Assembly (NCBI RefSeq): GCF_025398735.1
Contig: NZ_CP104694.1
Location: 3,125,001 to 3,189,000 of the forward strand
Direction of reading: 5' to 3'
Length of the DNA: 64,000 bases
Origin: Tahibacter amnicola
GTDB taxonomy: Bacteria > Pseudomonadota > Gammaproteobacteria > Xanthomonadales > Rhodanobacteraceae
In this document: in pieces, positions 54,513-62,860 of the stretch
Position numbering within the stretch: position 1 is the first letter of the stretch
Layout: each line of letters starts with the position of its first letter
Translations under genes and position numbers: made by a program
The notes under the pieces: model-generated
Databases searched by the model: none
Told to the model about the DNA's origin: nothing
What the model saw: the letters and a program-made list of their open reading frames with translations, nothing else

Positions 54513-56861
54513 ATGTCCTTACTCCGTTTATTGCCGTTGCACCTGAGCACGGCAATCCTGGCCGCCGCCATTTCCGGGTCGGCCTCTGCTACACCACGCG
54601 TAACATGGATTCCACCCGTCGGCGCCGAAATCACCGTATCCCACCTGGGAACACACCGGCCGGGTGCCGAGCGTCCGCCGATGAACGACCCACGCAAGAC
54701 GGATATCGACTACGACCTGGCCGATCCGGTCATCGTCCTGTCGCGCAGTCCCGAGGCCGATGCGCGGGCCGGGCGCGCGCCGCAGGCCTGCAATGCGGCG
54801 GACTTCGCAAACGCCAGTGATGCCGCGCTCCTGACGCTGGTGAAGGCGGCCGATGTCGAGGACTGCCTCAACGGCCTGTTCAAGGTGACCGGCGCGCAGG
54901 CAGGCCAGATCTTCGGCGAGGCCAAGATGCGTACCGTGGCCAACGAGCTGATCAACAGTGCCTGGTTCTATCCGGGCGACAACAGCCAGAAGACGCTGCA
55001 GCTGATCCTGTTCCTGCGCGCCGGCTACTACGTGCAGGACAATCAGACCGCCTATGTCGGAACCTATGGGTCGTCGCTGGCGTCCAGCGTGCGCCATGCG
55101 CTGGACCTGTTCGTCAACAACACGCACTTCCTCGATGTCACCGAAGTGCACGGTGATGTGCTCAGCGAATTCGTGACGCTGATCGACAGCGCGCAGGAGA
55201 GCGCGCGCCACATCGGCAGTTTCCGGCGCCTGCTGAACAACTATGGTGCGGCGCACCGTGAGATCGAAAGCATGCAGACGGCGACCAACAACGTGTTCCG
55301 TGCGTTGTTCCGGGCCCATCAGTTCAGCGATTTCCGAGCCGCTATGGCGGCCGATACCTCGCTCTTGACGGCACTGTCGAGCTTCGTGTCGAACAACGCC
55401 ATCGACATCGATACGGGGCTGGAGTATCTCGTCGTGAACGCCTCGCGTGAGCTGACGCGTTTCGTGAACGGCCAGAATTACTCGGGCACGACGCAGTCGA
55501 CGGCGCGCCAGTTCGTCAAGGCCATCCTGGCGCGGTATCCAATGACGGGCTACGGCGGTCGCCTCTGGGCCGCCACGGCAGGCAATGCGGAGTTCTACGA
55601 CGCCAGCAACTGCGCCTACTACAACATCTGCAACTTTCGCACGACGCTCGAACCGTTGGTGCTGCCGACGCGGCATCCCTGCAGTGCGACGCTGGTACTT
55701 CGTGCGCAGAATCTGACGCCGCAGCAGATCCAGCAGACCTGCAGCTCCGTCGGTACTGAGGAAGGCTTCTTCCACCAGAAGATGGCAACCGGCAATGTAC
55801 CGATTGCCGGCGACCAGAACTCCAAGCTCGAAATGCTGGTGTTCGACAGCAAGGCGGACTACGCCGCCTATGCAGAAGTGCTGTTCGATATCGCCGTGGA
55901 CAACGGCGGCATCTACATCGAAGGTGATCCGACCCGGCCTGGCAACCAGGCTCGCTTCTACGCCTACGAGCGCGGCACGCCGGGCACGTCGTCATGGCAG
56001 ATCTGGAACCTGGCCCACGAATACATCCACTACCTGGATGGCCGCTTCAACATGAAGGGCGGTTTCTGCGACGCCCCGACGGGTGGTGCGTGCGACTACG
56101 GCAACACCCAGGTCGGTCCGCGGACGTCGGCGGTGTGGTACATCGAAGGGATTGCGGAATACCTGTCGTACTCGTTCCGCAACCTCACCAACACCGATGC
56201 GATGGACCAGGCGATCTCGCGCCAGTTCTCGCTGTCCGAGCTTTTCACCACCCAGTACAGCACCGATTTCGCCCGCACCTACCAGTGGGGGTATCTGGCG
56301 TCGCGCTTCATGTACGAGCATCGCCGCCAGCAGTTCGACCAGATGATCCAGCACTTCCGTGCGGGCCGCTACGAGCCGGAATACCGCAACTGGCTCACGG
56401 CGATCGGGACCAGCTACAACGCGGATTTCCGCGGCTGGGTCAGCTGTTTCGTATCGTCCATGGGCAATCCGGTCAACTGCGTGCCCGACCGGATCTTCAA
56501 GGGCGGCTTCGAACCGCCGCCGCCGCTGCCTGAGTGCGATGATGACGACGAACGCGTCCTGGCGAACGGCTGTCGCCGCAGCAACCTGTCCGCGACGACC
56601 AACTCGCGCAGCTTCTTCATCTGGGTACCCAGCGGCGTGCCGAAGCTGACCATTCGCATGGCTGGCGGTACGGGCAACGCGGACATGTACATCAAGGCCG
56701 GCGGTTGGCCAGACCAGACCACGTACGACTACCGCCCCTTCCTGCCGGGCAACGATGAAACCGTCACGGTGAACAATCCGGCCAGCGGTGTGTACTGGTA
56801 TATCTGGGTACTTCCGCGCGCGCCCTACACGGGCATGGAAATCAGCGCCCGGTTCAACTGA
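54513..56861 (+). CDS. Secreted M9 collagenase-like metallopeptidase with PPC domain
   Basis: 782 residues. Signal peptide MSLLRLLPLHLSTAILAAAIS, cleaved near SASA. A long helical activator-like N-terminal half (about 90-390) precedes the catalytic domain with HEYIHYLDGRF (His502, Glu503, His506) and Glu545 in WYIEGIAEYLSY, as in Vibrio/Clostridium M9 collagenases. At 659-666 DRIFKGGFE, followed by a Pro-rich linker, marks the end of the catalytic part. A C-terminal PPC domain (about 690-782) follows. It is predicted to degrade collagen or related proteins outside the cell; specificity is inferred from the family. Confidence 0.9.
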   Translation: MSLLRLLPLHLSTAILAAAISGSASATPRVTWIPPVGAEITVSHLGTHRPGAERPPMNDPRKTDIDYDLADPVIVLSRSPEADARAGRAPQACNAADFANASDAALLTLVKAADVEDCLNGLFKVTGAQAGQIFGEAKMRTVANELINSAWFYPGDNSQKTLQLILFLRAGYYVQDNQTAYVGTYGSSLASSVRHALDLFVNNTHFLDVTEVHGDVLSEFVTLIDSAQESARHIGSFRRLLNNYGAAHREIESMQTATNNVFRALFRAHQFSDFRAAMAADTSLLTALSSFVSNNAIDIDTGLEYLVVNASRELTRFVNGQNYSGTTQSTARQFVKAILARYPMTGYGGRLWAATAGNAEFYDASNCAYYNICNFRTTLEPLVLPTRHPCSATLVLRAQNLTPQQIQQTCSSVGTEEGFFHQKMATGNVPIAGDQNSKLEMLVFDSKADYAAYAEVLFDIAVDNGGIYIEGDPTRPGNQARFYAYERGTPGTSSWQIWNLAHEYIHYLDGRFNMKGGFCDAPTGGACDYGNTQVGPRTSAVWYIEGIAEYLSYSFRNLTNTDAMDQAISRQFSLSELFTTQYSTDFARTYQWGYLASRFMYEHRRQQFDQMIQHFRAGRYEPEYRNWLTAIGTSYNADFRGWVSCFVSSMGNPVNCVPDRIFKGGFEPPPPLPECDDDDERVLANGCRRSNLSATTNSRSFFIWVPSGVPKLTIRMAGGTGNADMYIKAGGWPDQTTYDYRPFLPGNDETVTVNNPASGVYWYIWVLPRAPYTGMEISARFN

Positions 56862-56882
56862 CGGCATCGCTTTGCGCCTGGG

Positions 56883-56913
56883 ACATTGCCCGTCCGCGAT
56901 GGACGGGCAATGT
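56883..56913. terminator. Bidirectional hairpin between convergent genes
   Basis: A perfect 13-bp stem (ACATTGCCCGTCC and complement) with a 5-base loop lies between the collagenase stop (21 bases before) and the citrate-synthase-like stop (12 bases after). Confidence 0.82.
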
Positions 56914-56925
56914 ACACCGCCCCGG

Positions 56926-58137
56926 TCATGCGGAATCGTCCGTGTCGGCGCCGGGCCGGTGTCCGGTGTAGTGCGCACGGGGCCGGATCAGTCGCCCTTG
57001 CTCCTGCTGCTCCAGTACATGAGCCAGCCAGCCGGCCAGGCGTCCGGTCGCGAACAGCACCAGCGCGGCGTTGGCGGGCAGGGCGTAGAGCTGGCAGAGC
57101 GCCGCCAGGGTGAAATCAAGGTTTGGTCGCAGTCCGCTGACGTCCTCGGCACGCTGGATGACGGCATCCATTGCCAGTCGCTCAGGCCGGTCGGGATGTT
57201 CGCGGCGCAACTGCGCCAGCAGCTCGGCGGCGCGTGGATCGCCGTCGGGATAGAGCGGATGACCAAAACCCGGCAGATCATCGCCGCGTTGCCAGCGTGC
57301 CGTGATTTCGTCCGCGCCGGCGCGGATGAGGGCATCGGCCCTGGCAGTCGCGCCGCCATGGCGCGGACCCGTCAAAGCAGCCAGTCCGCTGCACACTGTG
57401 GCATGCAGGTGCGCCCCGGTGGACGCCACCACGCGCGCCGCAAAAGCGGAGACATTGAGTTCGTGCTCCGCGCAGAGCACCAGCGCCGCGCGCACCAGGT
57501 GCGCAAACCCCGCATTGCCGGGACGCCAGTGCCTGGCAACCTGCAGGTGTACGGGATCACCGGAGGGCGTGGCGCCCACCAGCAGGGCGGCGTTCTGGCG
57601 CAGCAGCAAAGCGGCCATCTCGCGGCGGACCGTGGGTGACAGGCTGAACGAGTGCCGCACCGCGACACCCAGCAACGGAATCGCCGCGAGCGCGCGCTCC
57701 AATGGCGGCAGCTGGGCGTCTGCCACCAGCGATTCCACGCTGGCTGGCCATCGGGCGTCGGGACAGGCGCCGAACGGGTCGTCCTGGCCGCAATCCCACA
57801 GCACCCGCGCGACGTCCTCGAGTGTTGCGCCCGACCGAACCGCGGCAATGGCCGATTGCCCGCGGTAATAAGGACCATCGGGGCAGATCAGGGAAATCTG
57901 CGTATCCAGCACCGGCAGTCCGCGGTCCAGGCTTTGCGCGGCACCGCGCGCGGCGCCGCGTCCGGCACGGCGGTTGCGCGCCAGCCGCTCGACGTCCTGG
58001 CGCCGGTAGTGCCGGCTGCGGTGATCGGGGCCTGGGCGCGATTGAATCAGCCCGCGGCTGACGTAGGCGTACAGCGTTGCCGGGCTGATTCCCAGGATGC
58101 GGCAGGCTTCAGCCGCTGTAATGAGGTCGGGATCCAT
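56926..58137 (-). CDS. Citrate/2-methylcitrate synthase family protein with N-terminal helix-turn-helix
   Basis: 403 residues from the ATG at 58137. Residues 1-65 form a MerR/excisionase-like helix-turn-helix (LITAAEACRILGISPATLYAYVSRGLI and HYRRQDVERL). The remainder is a citrate-synthase fold with all catalytic elements: GPRHGG, GFGHPLYPDGDPR and NLDF. It may be both an enzyme and a DNA-binding protein. Divergent from acnD-prpF, it could supply 2-methylcitrate for that pathway, or act as a regulator that senses its substrates. A dyad with GTTGAT/ATCAAC arms lies 8 bases before its start codon. Confidence 0.85.
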   Translation of the reverse strand: MDPDLITAAEACRILGISPATLYAYVSRGLIQSRPGPDHRSRHYRRQDVERLARNRRAGRGAARGAAQSLDRGLPVLDTQISLICPDGPYYRGQSAIAAVRSGATLEDVARVLWDCGQDDPFGACPDARWPASVESLVADAQLPPLERALAAIPLLGVAVRHSFSLSPTVRREMAALLLRQNAALLVGATPSGDPVHLQVARHWRPGNAGFAHLVRAALVLCAEHELNVSAFAARVVASTGAHLHATVCSGLAALTGPRHGGATARADALIRAGADEITARWQRGDDLPGFGHPLYPDGDPRAAELLAQLRREHPDRPERLAMDAVIQRAEDVSGLRPNLDFTLAALCQLYALPANAALVLFATGRLAGWLAHVLEQQEQGRLIRPRAHYTGHRPGADTDDSA

Positions 58138-58145
58138 GCGAACAG

Positions 58146-58174
58146 GTTGATTGAATGGATCAAGATTGATCAAC
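58146..58174. promoter_or_regulatory. Putative operator between citrate-synthase-like gene and acnD
   Basis: The inverted repeat GTTGAT-N17-ATCAAC contains further nested GATCAA/TTGATC half-sites. It is AT-rich in a GC-rich setting. It is a candidate site for the helix-turn-helix protein encoded alongside. Confidence 0.5.
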
Positions 58175-58366
58175 AGGTTCGAGAATGCCAGATTGCCGCC
58201 GACGATGCCTTCCGGCGGCGGCCGGGCCCGCATCGCCGGTGCCGTGTCCCTGGCGCGCTGCCGGAGGCGATCTATGATCGGCTCTCTGGTGCGGTCAGCG
58301 TCGTGTCCCGGCGACGGATCCGCACCGCACCCGGTATTCCTTTCCCGCTTGCCGAAACTGCCAGCC

Positions 58367-60967
58367 ATGAATACTGCCTACCGCAAACCGCTCCCGGGCA
58401 CTGCCCTGGACTACTTCGACGCCCGCGCTGCGGTCGATGCCATCAAGCCCGGCGCGTATGCGGGCCTTCCATACACCTCGCGTGTCCACGCGGAGAACCT
58501 GGTGCGCCGCTGCGATCCGGCCCTGCTGACCGACGCGCTCACCCAGCTGATCGAGCGCCGGCGCGACCTCGACTTTCCCTGGTTTCCGGCGCGCGTGGTC
58601 TGCCACGACATTCTCGGCCAGACGGCCCTGGTGGACCTGGCCGGCCTGCGTGACGCAATTGCCGAGAAGGGCGGCGACCCGGCGAAGATCAATCCGGTGG
58701 TGCCGACGCAGTTGATCGTCGACCACTCGCTGGCGGTGGAATATGGCGGCTACGACAAGAATGCGTTCGCGAAGAATCGCGCGGTGGAAGACCGGCGCAA
58801 CGAGGACCGCTTTCATTTCATCGACTGGACCAAGAAGGCCTTCAAGAATGTCGATGTGATTCCGCCGGGCAACGGCATCATGCACCAGATCAACCTGGAG
58901 CGGATGTCGCCGGTGGTCCACGCGGAAAACGGCGTCGCCTACCCGGATACCCTGGTGGGCACCGACAGCCACACCCCTCACGTGGATGCGCTGGGCGTGA
59001 TTGCGATCGGCGTGGGTGGGCTGGAAGCCGAGAACGTCATGCTCGGTCGCGCATCGTGGATGCGGCTGCCGGATATCGTCGGCGTCGAACTGACCGGACG
59101 CCCGCAACCGGGAATCACGGCGACGGACGTGGTCCTGGCACTGACGGAATTCCTGCGCAAGGAAAAGGTGGTTGGCGCCTATGTCGAGTTCTATGGCGAA
59201 GGCGCATCGGCACTGACGTTGGGTGATCGCGCGACGATCTCGAACATGACGCCCGAATTTGGCGCGACGGCTGCCATGTTCTCGATCGATGCACAGACGA
59301 TTGACTACCTGCGCCTGACCGGCCGTGACGATGCGCAGGTGAAACTGGTCGAAACCTATGCGCGCACCGCGGGTCTGTGGTCGGATGACCTCAGGACGGC
59401 CGAGTACGAGCGCACGCTGGCGTTCGACCTGTCGAGCGTCGTGCGCAACATGGCGGGCCCGTCGAACCCGCACAAGCGCCTGCCTACTTCCGCGCTGGCC
59501 GAACGCGGCATCGCCGGTCCCTGGGAAGACGTGCCGGGCCAGATGCCCGATGGTGCGGTGATCATCGCGGCGATCACCAGCTGCACGAATACCTCCAATC
59601 CGCGCAACGTGATTGCCGCTGGCCTTCTCGCCCGGAACGCGAATGCGCGCGGACTGGTGCGCAAGCCGTGGGTCAAGTCGTCGCTGGCGCCGGGATCCAA
59701 GGCCGTGCAGCTGTACCTGGAAGAAGCCGGGCTGTTGCCAGAGCTGGAGAAACTGGGCTTCGGCATCGTCGCTTTCGCCTGCACGACCTGCAATGGCATG
59801 AGCGGCGCGCTCGATCCGGCGATCCAGCAGGAAATCATCGATCGCGACCTCTACGCCACGGCCGTGCTGTCAGGCAACCGCAATTTCGACGGCCGCATCC
59901 ATCCGTATGCCAAGCAGGCCTTCCTGGCATCGCCCCCGCTGGTGATCGCCTACGCCATCGCCGGCACGGTGCGGTTCGACATCGAGAAGGATGTGCTGGG
60001 TGTGGATGCCTCCGGCAACCCCGTCACGCTCAAGGACATCTGGCCCAGCGATGCGGAGATCGACGCCATCGTCGCCAGCAGTGTGAAACCGGAACATTTC
60101 CGCAAGGTATACGAGCCGATGTTCCGCTTCGCGGCGTCGCACGGCGAGAAGATCAGTCCGCTGTATGACTGGCGGCCGCAGAGCACGTACATCCGCCGCC
60201 CGCCGTACTGGGAAGGTGCTCTGGCCGGCGAGCGCACGCTCAAGGGCATGCGACCGCTCGCGGTTCTGGGCGACAACATCACGACGGATCACCTCTCGCC
60301 GTCGAACGCGATCCTGCCCGACAGCGCAGCCGGTGAATACCTCGCGCGCATGGGCCTGCCGGAAGAGGATTTCAATTCCTATGCGACCCATCGGGGCGAC
60401 CACCTCACGGCGCAACGGGCCACGTTCGCCAATCCGAAACTGCTCAACGAAATGGTCGTCGTCGACGGCAAGGTGAAGCAGGGATCGCTGGCACGCCTGG
60501 AACCCGACGGCACCATCCTGCGCATGTGGGAGACGATCGAAACCTACATGGACCGCAAGCAGCCGCTCATCATCATCGCCGGTGCGGACTACGGCCAGGG
60601 ATCGTCGCGTGACTGGGCGGCCAAGGGCGTTCGGCTGGCTGGCGTCGAGGCTATCGTGGCGGAAGGGTTTGAGCGCATCCATCGCACCAACCTCATCGGA
60701 ATGGGCGTGTTGCCGCTGGAGTTCAAGCCGGGCACCGACCGCAAGACACTCGCCATCGATGGTACCGAGACCTTTGACGTGATCGGCACGCGCCAGCCCC
60801 GCACCGACCTGACGCTCGTCATTCACCGCCGCAATGGCGAGACGGTACAGGTACCGGTGACCTGCCGCCTCGATACGGCCGAAGAAGTGTCGATCTACGA
60901 GGCGGGCGGCGTGTTGCAGCGTTTCGCGCAGGATTTCCTCGAATCCTCCGCCTCGCAGGCCGCCTGA
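58367..60967 (+). CDS. acnD: 2-methylcitrate dehydratase, Fe/S-dependent (AcnD)
   Basis: 866 residues from the ATG at 58367 (MNTAYRKPLPGTALDYFDAR), the family's standard start and length. The segments SCTNTSNP (about 405) and CTTCNGMSGAL (about 472) hold the [4Fe-4S] cysteines and are specific for AcnD; ordinary aconitases read GCIGNSGPL. The swivel domain begins near residue 680. It dehydrates 2-methylcitrate to 2-methyl-trans-aconitate in propionate breakdown, and needs PrpF, encoded 67 bases downstream, to isomerise the product. It is cytoplasmic. Confidence 0.95.
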   Translation: MNTAYRKPLPGTALDYFDARAAVDAIKPGAYAGLPYTSRVHAENLVRRCDPALLTDALTQLIERRRDLDFPWFPARVVCHDILGQTALVDLAGLRDAIAEKGGDPAKINPVVPTQLIVDHSLAVEYGGYDKNAFAKNRAVEDRRNEDRFHFIDWTKKAFKNVDVIPPGNGIMHQINLERMSPVVHAENGVAYPDTLVGTDSHTPHVDALGVIAIGVGGLEAENVMLGRASWMRLPDIVGVELTGRPQPGITATDVVLALTEFLRKEKVVGAYVEFYGEGASALTLGDRATISNMTPEFGATAAMFSIDAQTIDYLRLTGRDDAQVKLVETYARTAGLWSDDLRTAEYERTLAFDLSSVVRNMAGPSNPHKRLPTSALAERGIAGPWEDVPGQMPDGAVIIAAITSCTNTSNPRNVIAAGLLARNANARGLVRKPWVKSSLAPGSKAVQLYLEEAGLLPELEKLGFGIVAFACTTCNGMSGALDPAIQQEIIDRDLYATAVLSGNRNFDGRIHPYAKQAFLASPPLVIAYAIAGTVRFDIEKDVLGVDASGNPVTLKDIWPSDAEIDAIVASSVKPEHFRKVYEPMFRFAASHGEKISPLYDWRPQSTYIRRPPYWEGALAGERTLKGMRPLAVLGDNITTDHLSPSNAILPDSAAGEYLARMGLPEEDFNSYATHRGDHLTAQRATFANPKLLNEMVVVDGKVKQGSLARLEPDGTILRMWETIETYMDRKQPLIIIAGADYGQGSSRDWAAKGVRLAGVEAIVAEGFERIHRTNLIGMGVLPLEFKPGTDRKTLAIDGTETFDVIGTRQPRTDLTLVIHRRNGETVQVPVTCRLDTAEEVSIYEAGGVLQRFAQDFLESSASQAA

Positions 60968-60983
60968 TCATCGATCCCTTCAG

Positions 60984-61004
60984 GACGCCCCCGCACGGGG
61001 CGTC
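60984..61004 (+). terminator. Stem-loop between acnD and prpF
   Basis: An 8-bp stem (GACGCCCC and complement) with a 5-base loop lies 17 bases after the acnD stop. It may attenuate prpF expression or protect the acnD transcript; no T tract follows closely. Confidence 0.45.
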
Positions 61005-61034
61005 GGTTCCTGTCGCTTTGTGGAAGAAGTAACC

Positions 61035-62216
61035 ATGGTCTATCTGCCGCAACTCCGGATCCCGGCCACCTATATGCGTGGCGGTACCAGCAAGGGCGTG
61101 TTTTTCCGACTCGATGACCTGCCGCCGGCGGCCCAGGTGCCGGGCGAGGCGCGTGACAAACTGCTGCTGCGCGTCATCGGCAGCCCCGATCCGTACGGCA
61201 AGCAGATCGACGGCATGGGTGGCGCCACCTCAAGCACCAGCAAGGTGGTGATCCTGTCCCGCAGCACGCGCCCTGACCACGATGTGGACTACCTGTTCGG
61301 ACAGGTGTCGATCGATCGCGCCTTCGTCGACTGGAGCGGCAACTGCGGCAATCTCACGGCGGCTGTGGGATCGTTTGCGATCACCAACGGGCTGGTCGAC
61401 GCAGGCCGTATTCCCCGGCAGGGACACTGCACCGTGCGGATCTGGCAGGCGCAGATCGGAAAGACCATCGTGGCGCATGTCCCGATCACCGACGGTGCCG
61501 TGCAGGAAACCGGCGATTTCGAGCTGGATGGCGTGACATTCCCCGCGGCCGAGGTGCAGATCGAGTTTCTGGATCCGGCCGACGAGGGCGATGACGGCGG
61601 TGCCATGTTTCCGACCGGCAATCTCGTCGATGACCTCGACGTACCGGGCGTCGGTACGCTCAAGGCGACGATGATCAACGCCGGTATTCCGACCATCTTC
61701 GTCAACGCCCAGGACATCGGCTACACGGGCACTGAACTGCAGGGCGCCATCAACGAAGACGCCAAGGCCCTGGCGATGTTCGAAACCATCCGCGCCCATG
61801 GTGCCGTGCGCATGGGGCTCATCGCGAACGTCGCGGATGCGGCCAACCGGCAGCACACGCCGAAAGTGGCGTTCGTGGCGAAGCCGGCGAGCTATGTTTC
61901 CTCCGCGGGCAAGACCGTGGCTGCCGACGACATCGACCTGCTCGTCCGCGCGCTGTCGATGGGCAAGTTGCACCACGCCATGATGGGAACGGCGGCGGTA
62001 GCCATCGGTACCGCCGCGGCGGTACCGGGCACCCTGGTCAACCAGGCGGCCGGCGGCGGCGAGCGGCACGCGGTGCGCTTCGGGCATCCCTCGGGTACGC
62101 TGCGCGTCGGTGCGGAAGCCACGAACGTCGGCGGCCAGTGGACGGTCAAGCGCGCCATCATGAGCCGCAGCGCCCGCGTGCTGATGGAAGGCTGGATCCG
62201 CGTGCCGGGCGATTGA
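61035..62216 (+). CDS. prpF: 2-methylaconitate cis-trans isomerase PrpF
   Basis: 393 residues from the ATG at 61035 with GGAAGAAG upstream. The start PQLRIPATYMRGGTSKG and the catalytic Cys in WSGNCGNLT are family signatures, as are FVAKPASY and QAAGGGERHAVRFGHPSG. It converts the trans product of AcnD to 2-methyl-cis-aconitate for ordinary aconitase. AcnD and PrpF replace PrpD in many proteobacteria. PrpB, needed for the last step, is not in the window. Confidence 0.95.
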   Translation: MVYLPQLRIPATYMRGGTSKGVFFRLDDLPPAAQVPGEARDKLLLRVIGSPDPYGKQIDGMGGATSSTSKVVILSRSTRPDHDVDYLFGQVSIDRAFVDWSGNCGNLTAAVGSFAITNGLVDAGRIPRQGHCTVRIWQAQIGKTIVAHVPITDGAVQETGDFELDGVTFPAAEVQIEFLDPADEGDDGGAMFPTGNLVDDLDVPGVGTLKATMINAGIPTIFVNAQDIGYTGTELQGAINEDAKALAMFETIRAHGAVRMGLIANVADAANRQHTPKVAFVAKPASYVSSAGKTVAADDIDLLVRALSMGKLHHAMMGTAAVAIGTAAAVPGTLVNQAAGGGERHAVRFGHPSGTLRVGAEATNVGGQWTVKRAIMSRSARVLMEGWIRVPGD

Positions 62217-62233
62217 TCAAGCAGGGATTGAAT

Positions 62234-62791
62234 ATGCCGGAGTTGACTGCGCGGAAGTTGCTGGTGCTGGACCTGGACGAAACCCTGGTTTACGCCACCG
62301 AGATTCCGCTCGGCCATCCCGAGGACTTCCGCGTCGGGCCGTACTACGTCTATCCGCGACCCCACCTGACCGCGTTCCTGGCAGACATGCAGTCGCTGTT
62401 CGACATCGGGGTGTGGACGGCGTCCGGCGAGCGCTACGCCATCCAGATCGTCCAGCGGTATTTCGCGCCGGAATCGCTGGCGTTCGTGTGGTCGAGCGAA
62501 CGCTGCACCCTGGCGCGGGACCTGGAATCCGGAAACTACCTGACCCTCAAGAACCTCAAGAAACTCCGGCGGCGCGGCTACCTGCTTGAGCAGATCATTG
62601 CCGTCGACGATACCCCGTCCAAGTACCGGCGCAGCTACGGTAATCTCGTCACGGTCAGCGAATTCACGGGCGACCCGGGGGATGCGGAATTGCCGCTGCT
62701 GGGGCGCTACCTGCGCAGCCTGGCCGGGGTGCCGAACGTCCGCCAGATCGAGAAACGCCGCTGGCGCCAGCAGGTCGCGCACCTGCCGTGA
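62234..62791 (+). CDS. HAD-like phosphatase of the FCP1/CTD small phosphatase type
   Basis: 185 residues from the ATG at 62234 with AGGGAT upstream. The catalytic motif LVLDLDETLV places Asp13 and Asp15 as nucleophile and acid. The RPHLTAFLADMQSLFDIGVW and DDTPSKYRRSYGNLVTV segments are those of the NIF/FCP1 family of HAD hydrolases. It is probably a cytoplasmic protein or small-molecule phosphatase. It lies 17 bases after prpF and is likely co-transcribed, but has no known role in propionate metabolism. Confidence 0.85.
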   Translation: MPELTARKLLVLDLDETLVYATEIPLGHPEDFRVGPYYVYPRPHLTAFLADMQSLFDIGVWTASGERYAIQIVQRYFAPESLAFVWSSERCTLARDLESGNYLTLKNLKKLRRRGYLLEQIIAVDDTPSKYRRSYGNLVTVSEFTGDPGDAELPLLGRYLRSLAGVPNVRQIEKRRWRQQVAHLP

Positions 62792-62860
62792 TCCCTCGGC
62801 CACCCCTCCGCCGTATGTGCCACCAACGGCATTCGGAGCCGGGTATCACGAGGCGGAAGT

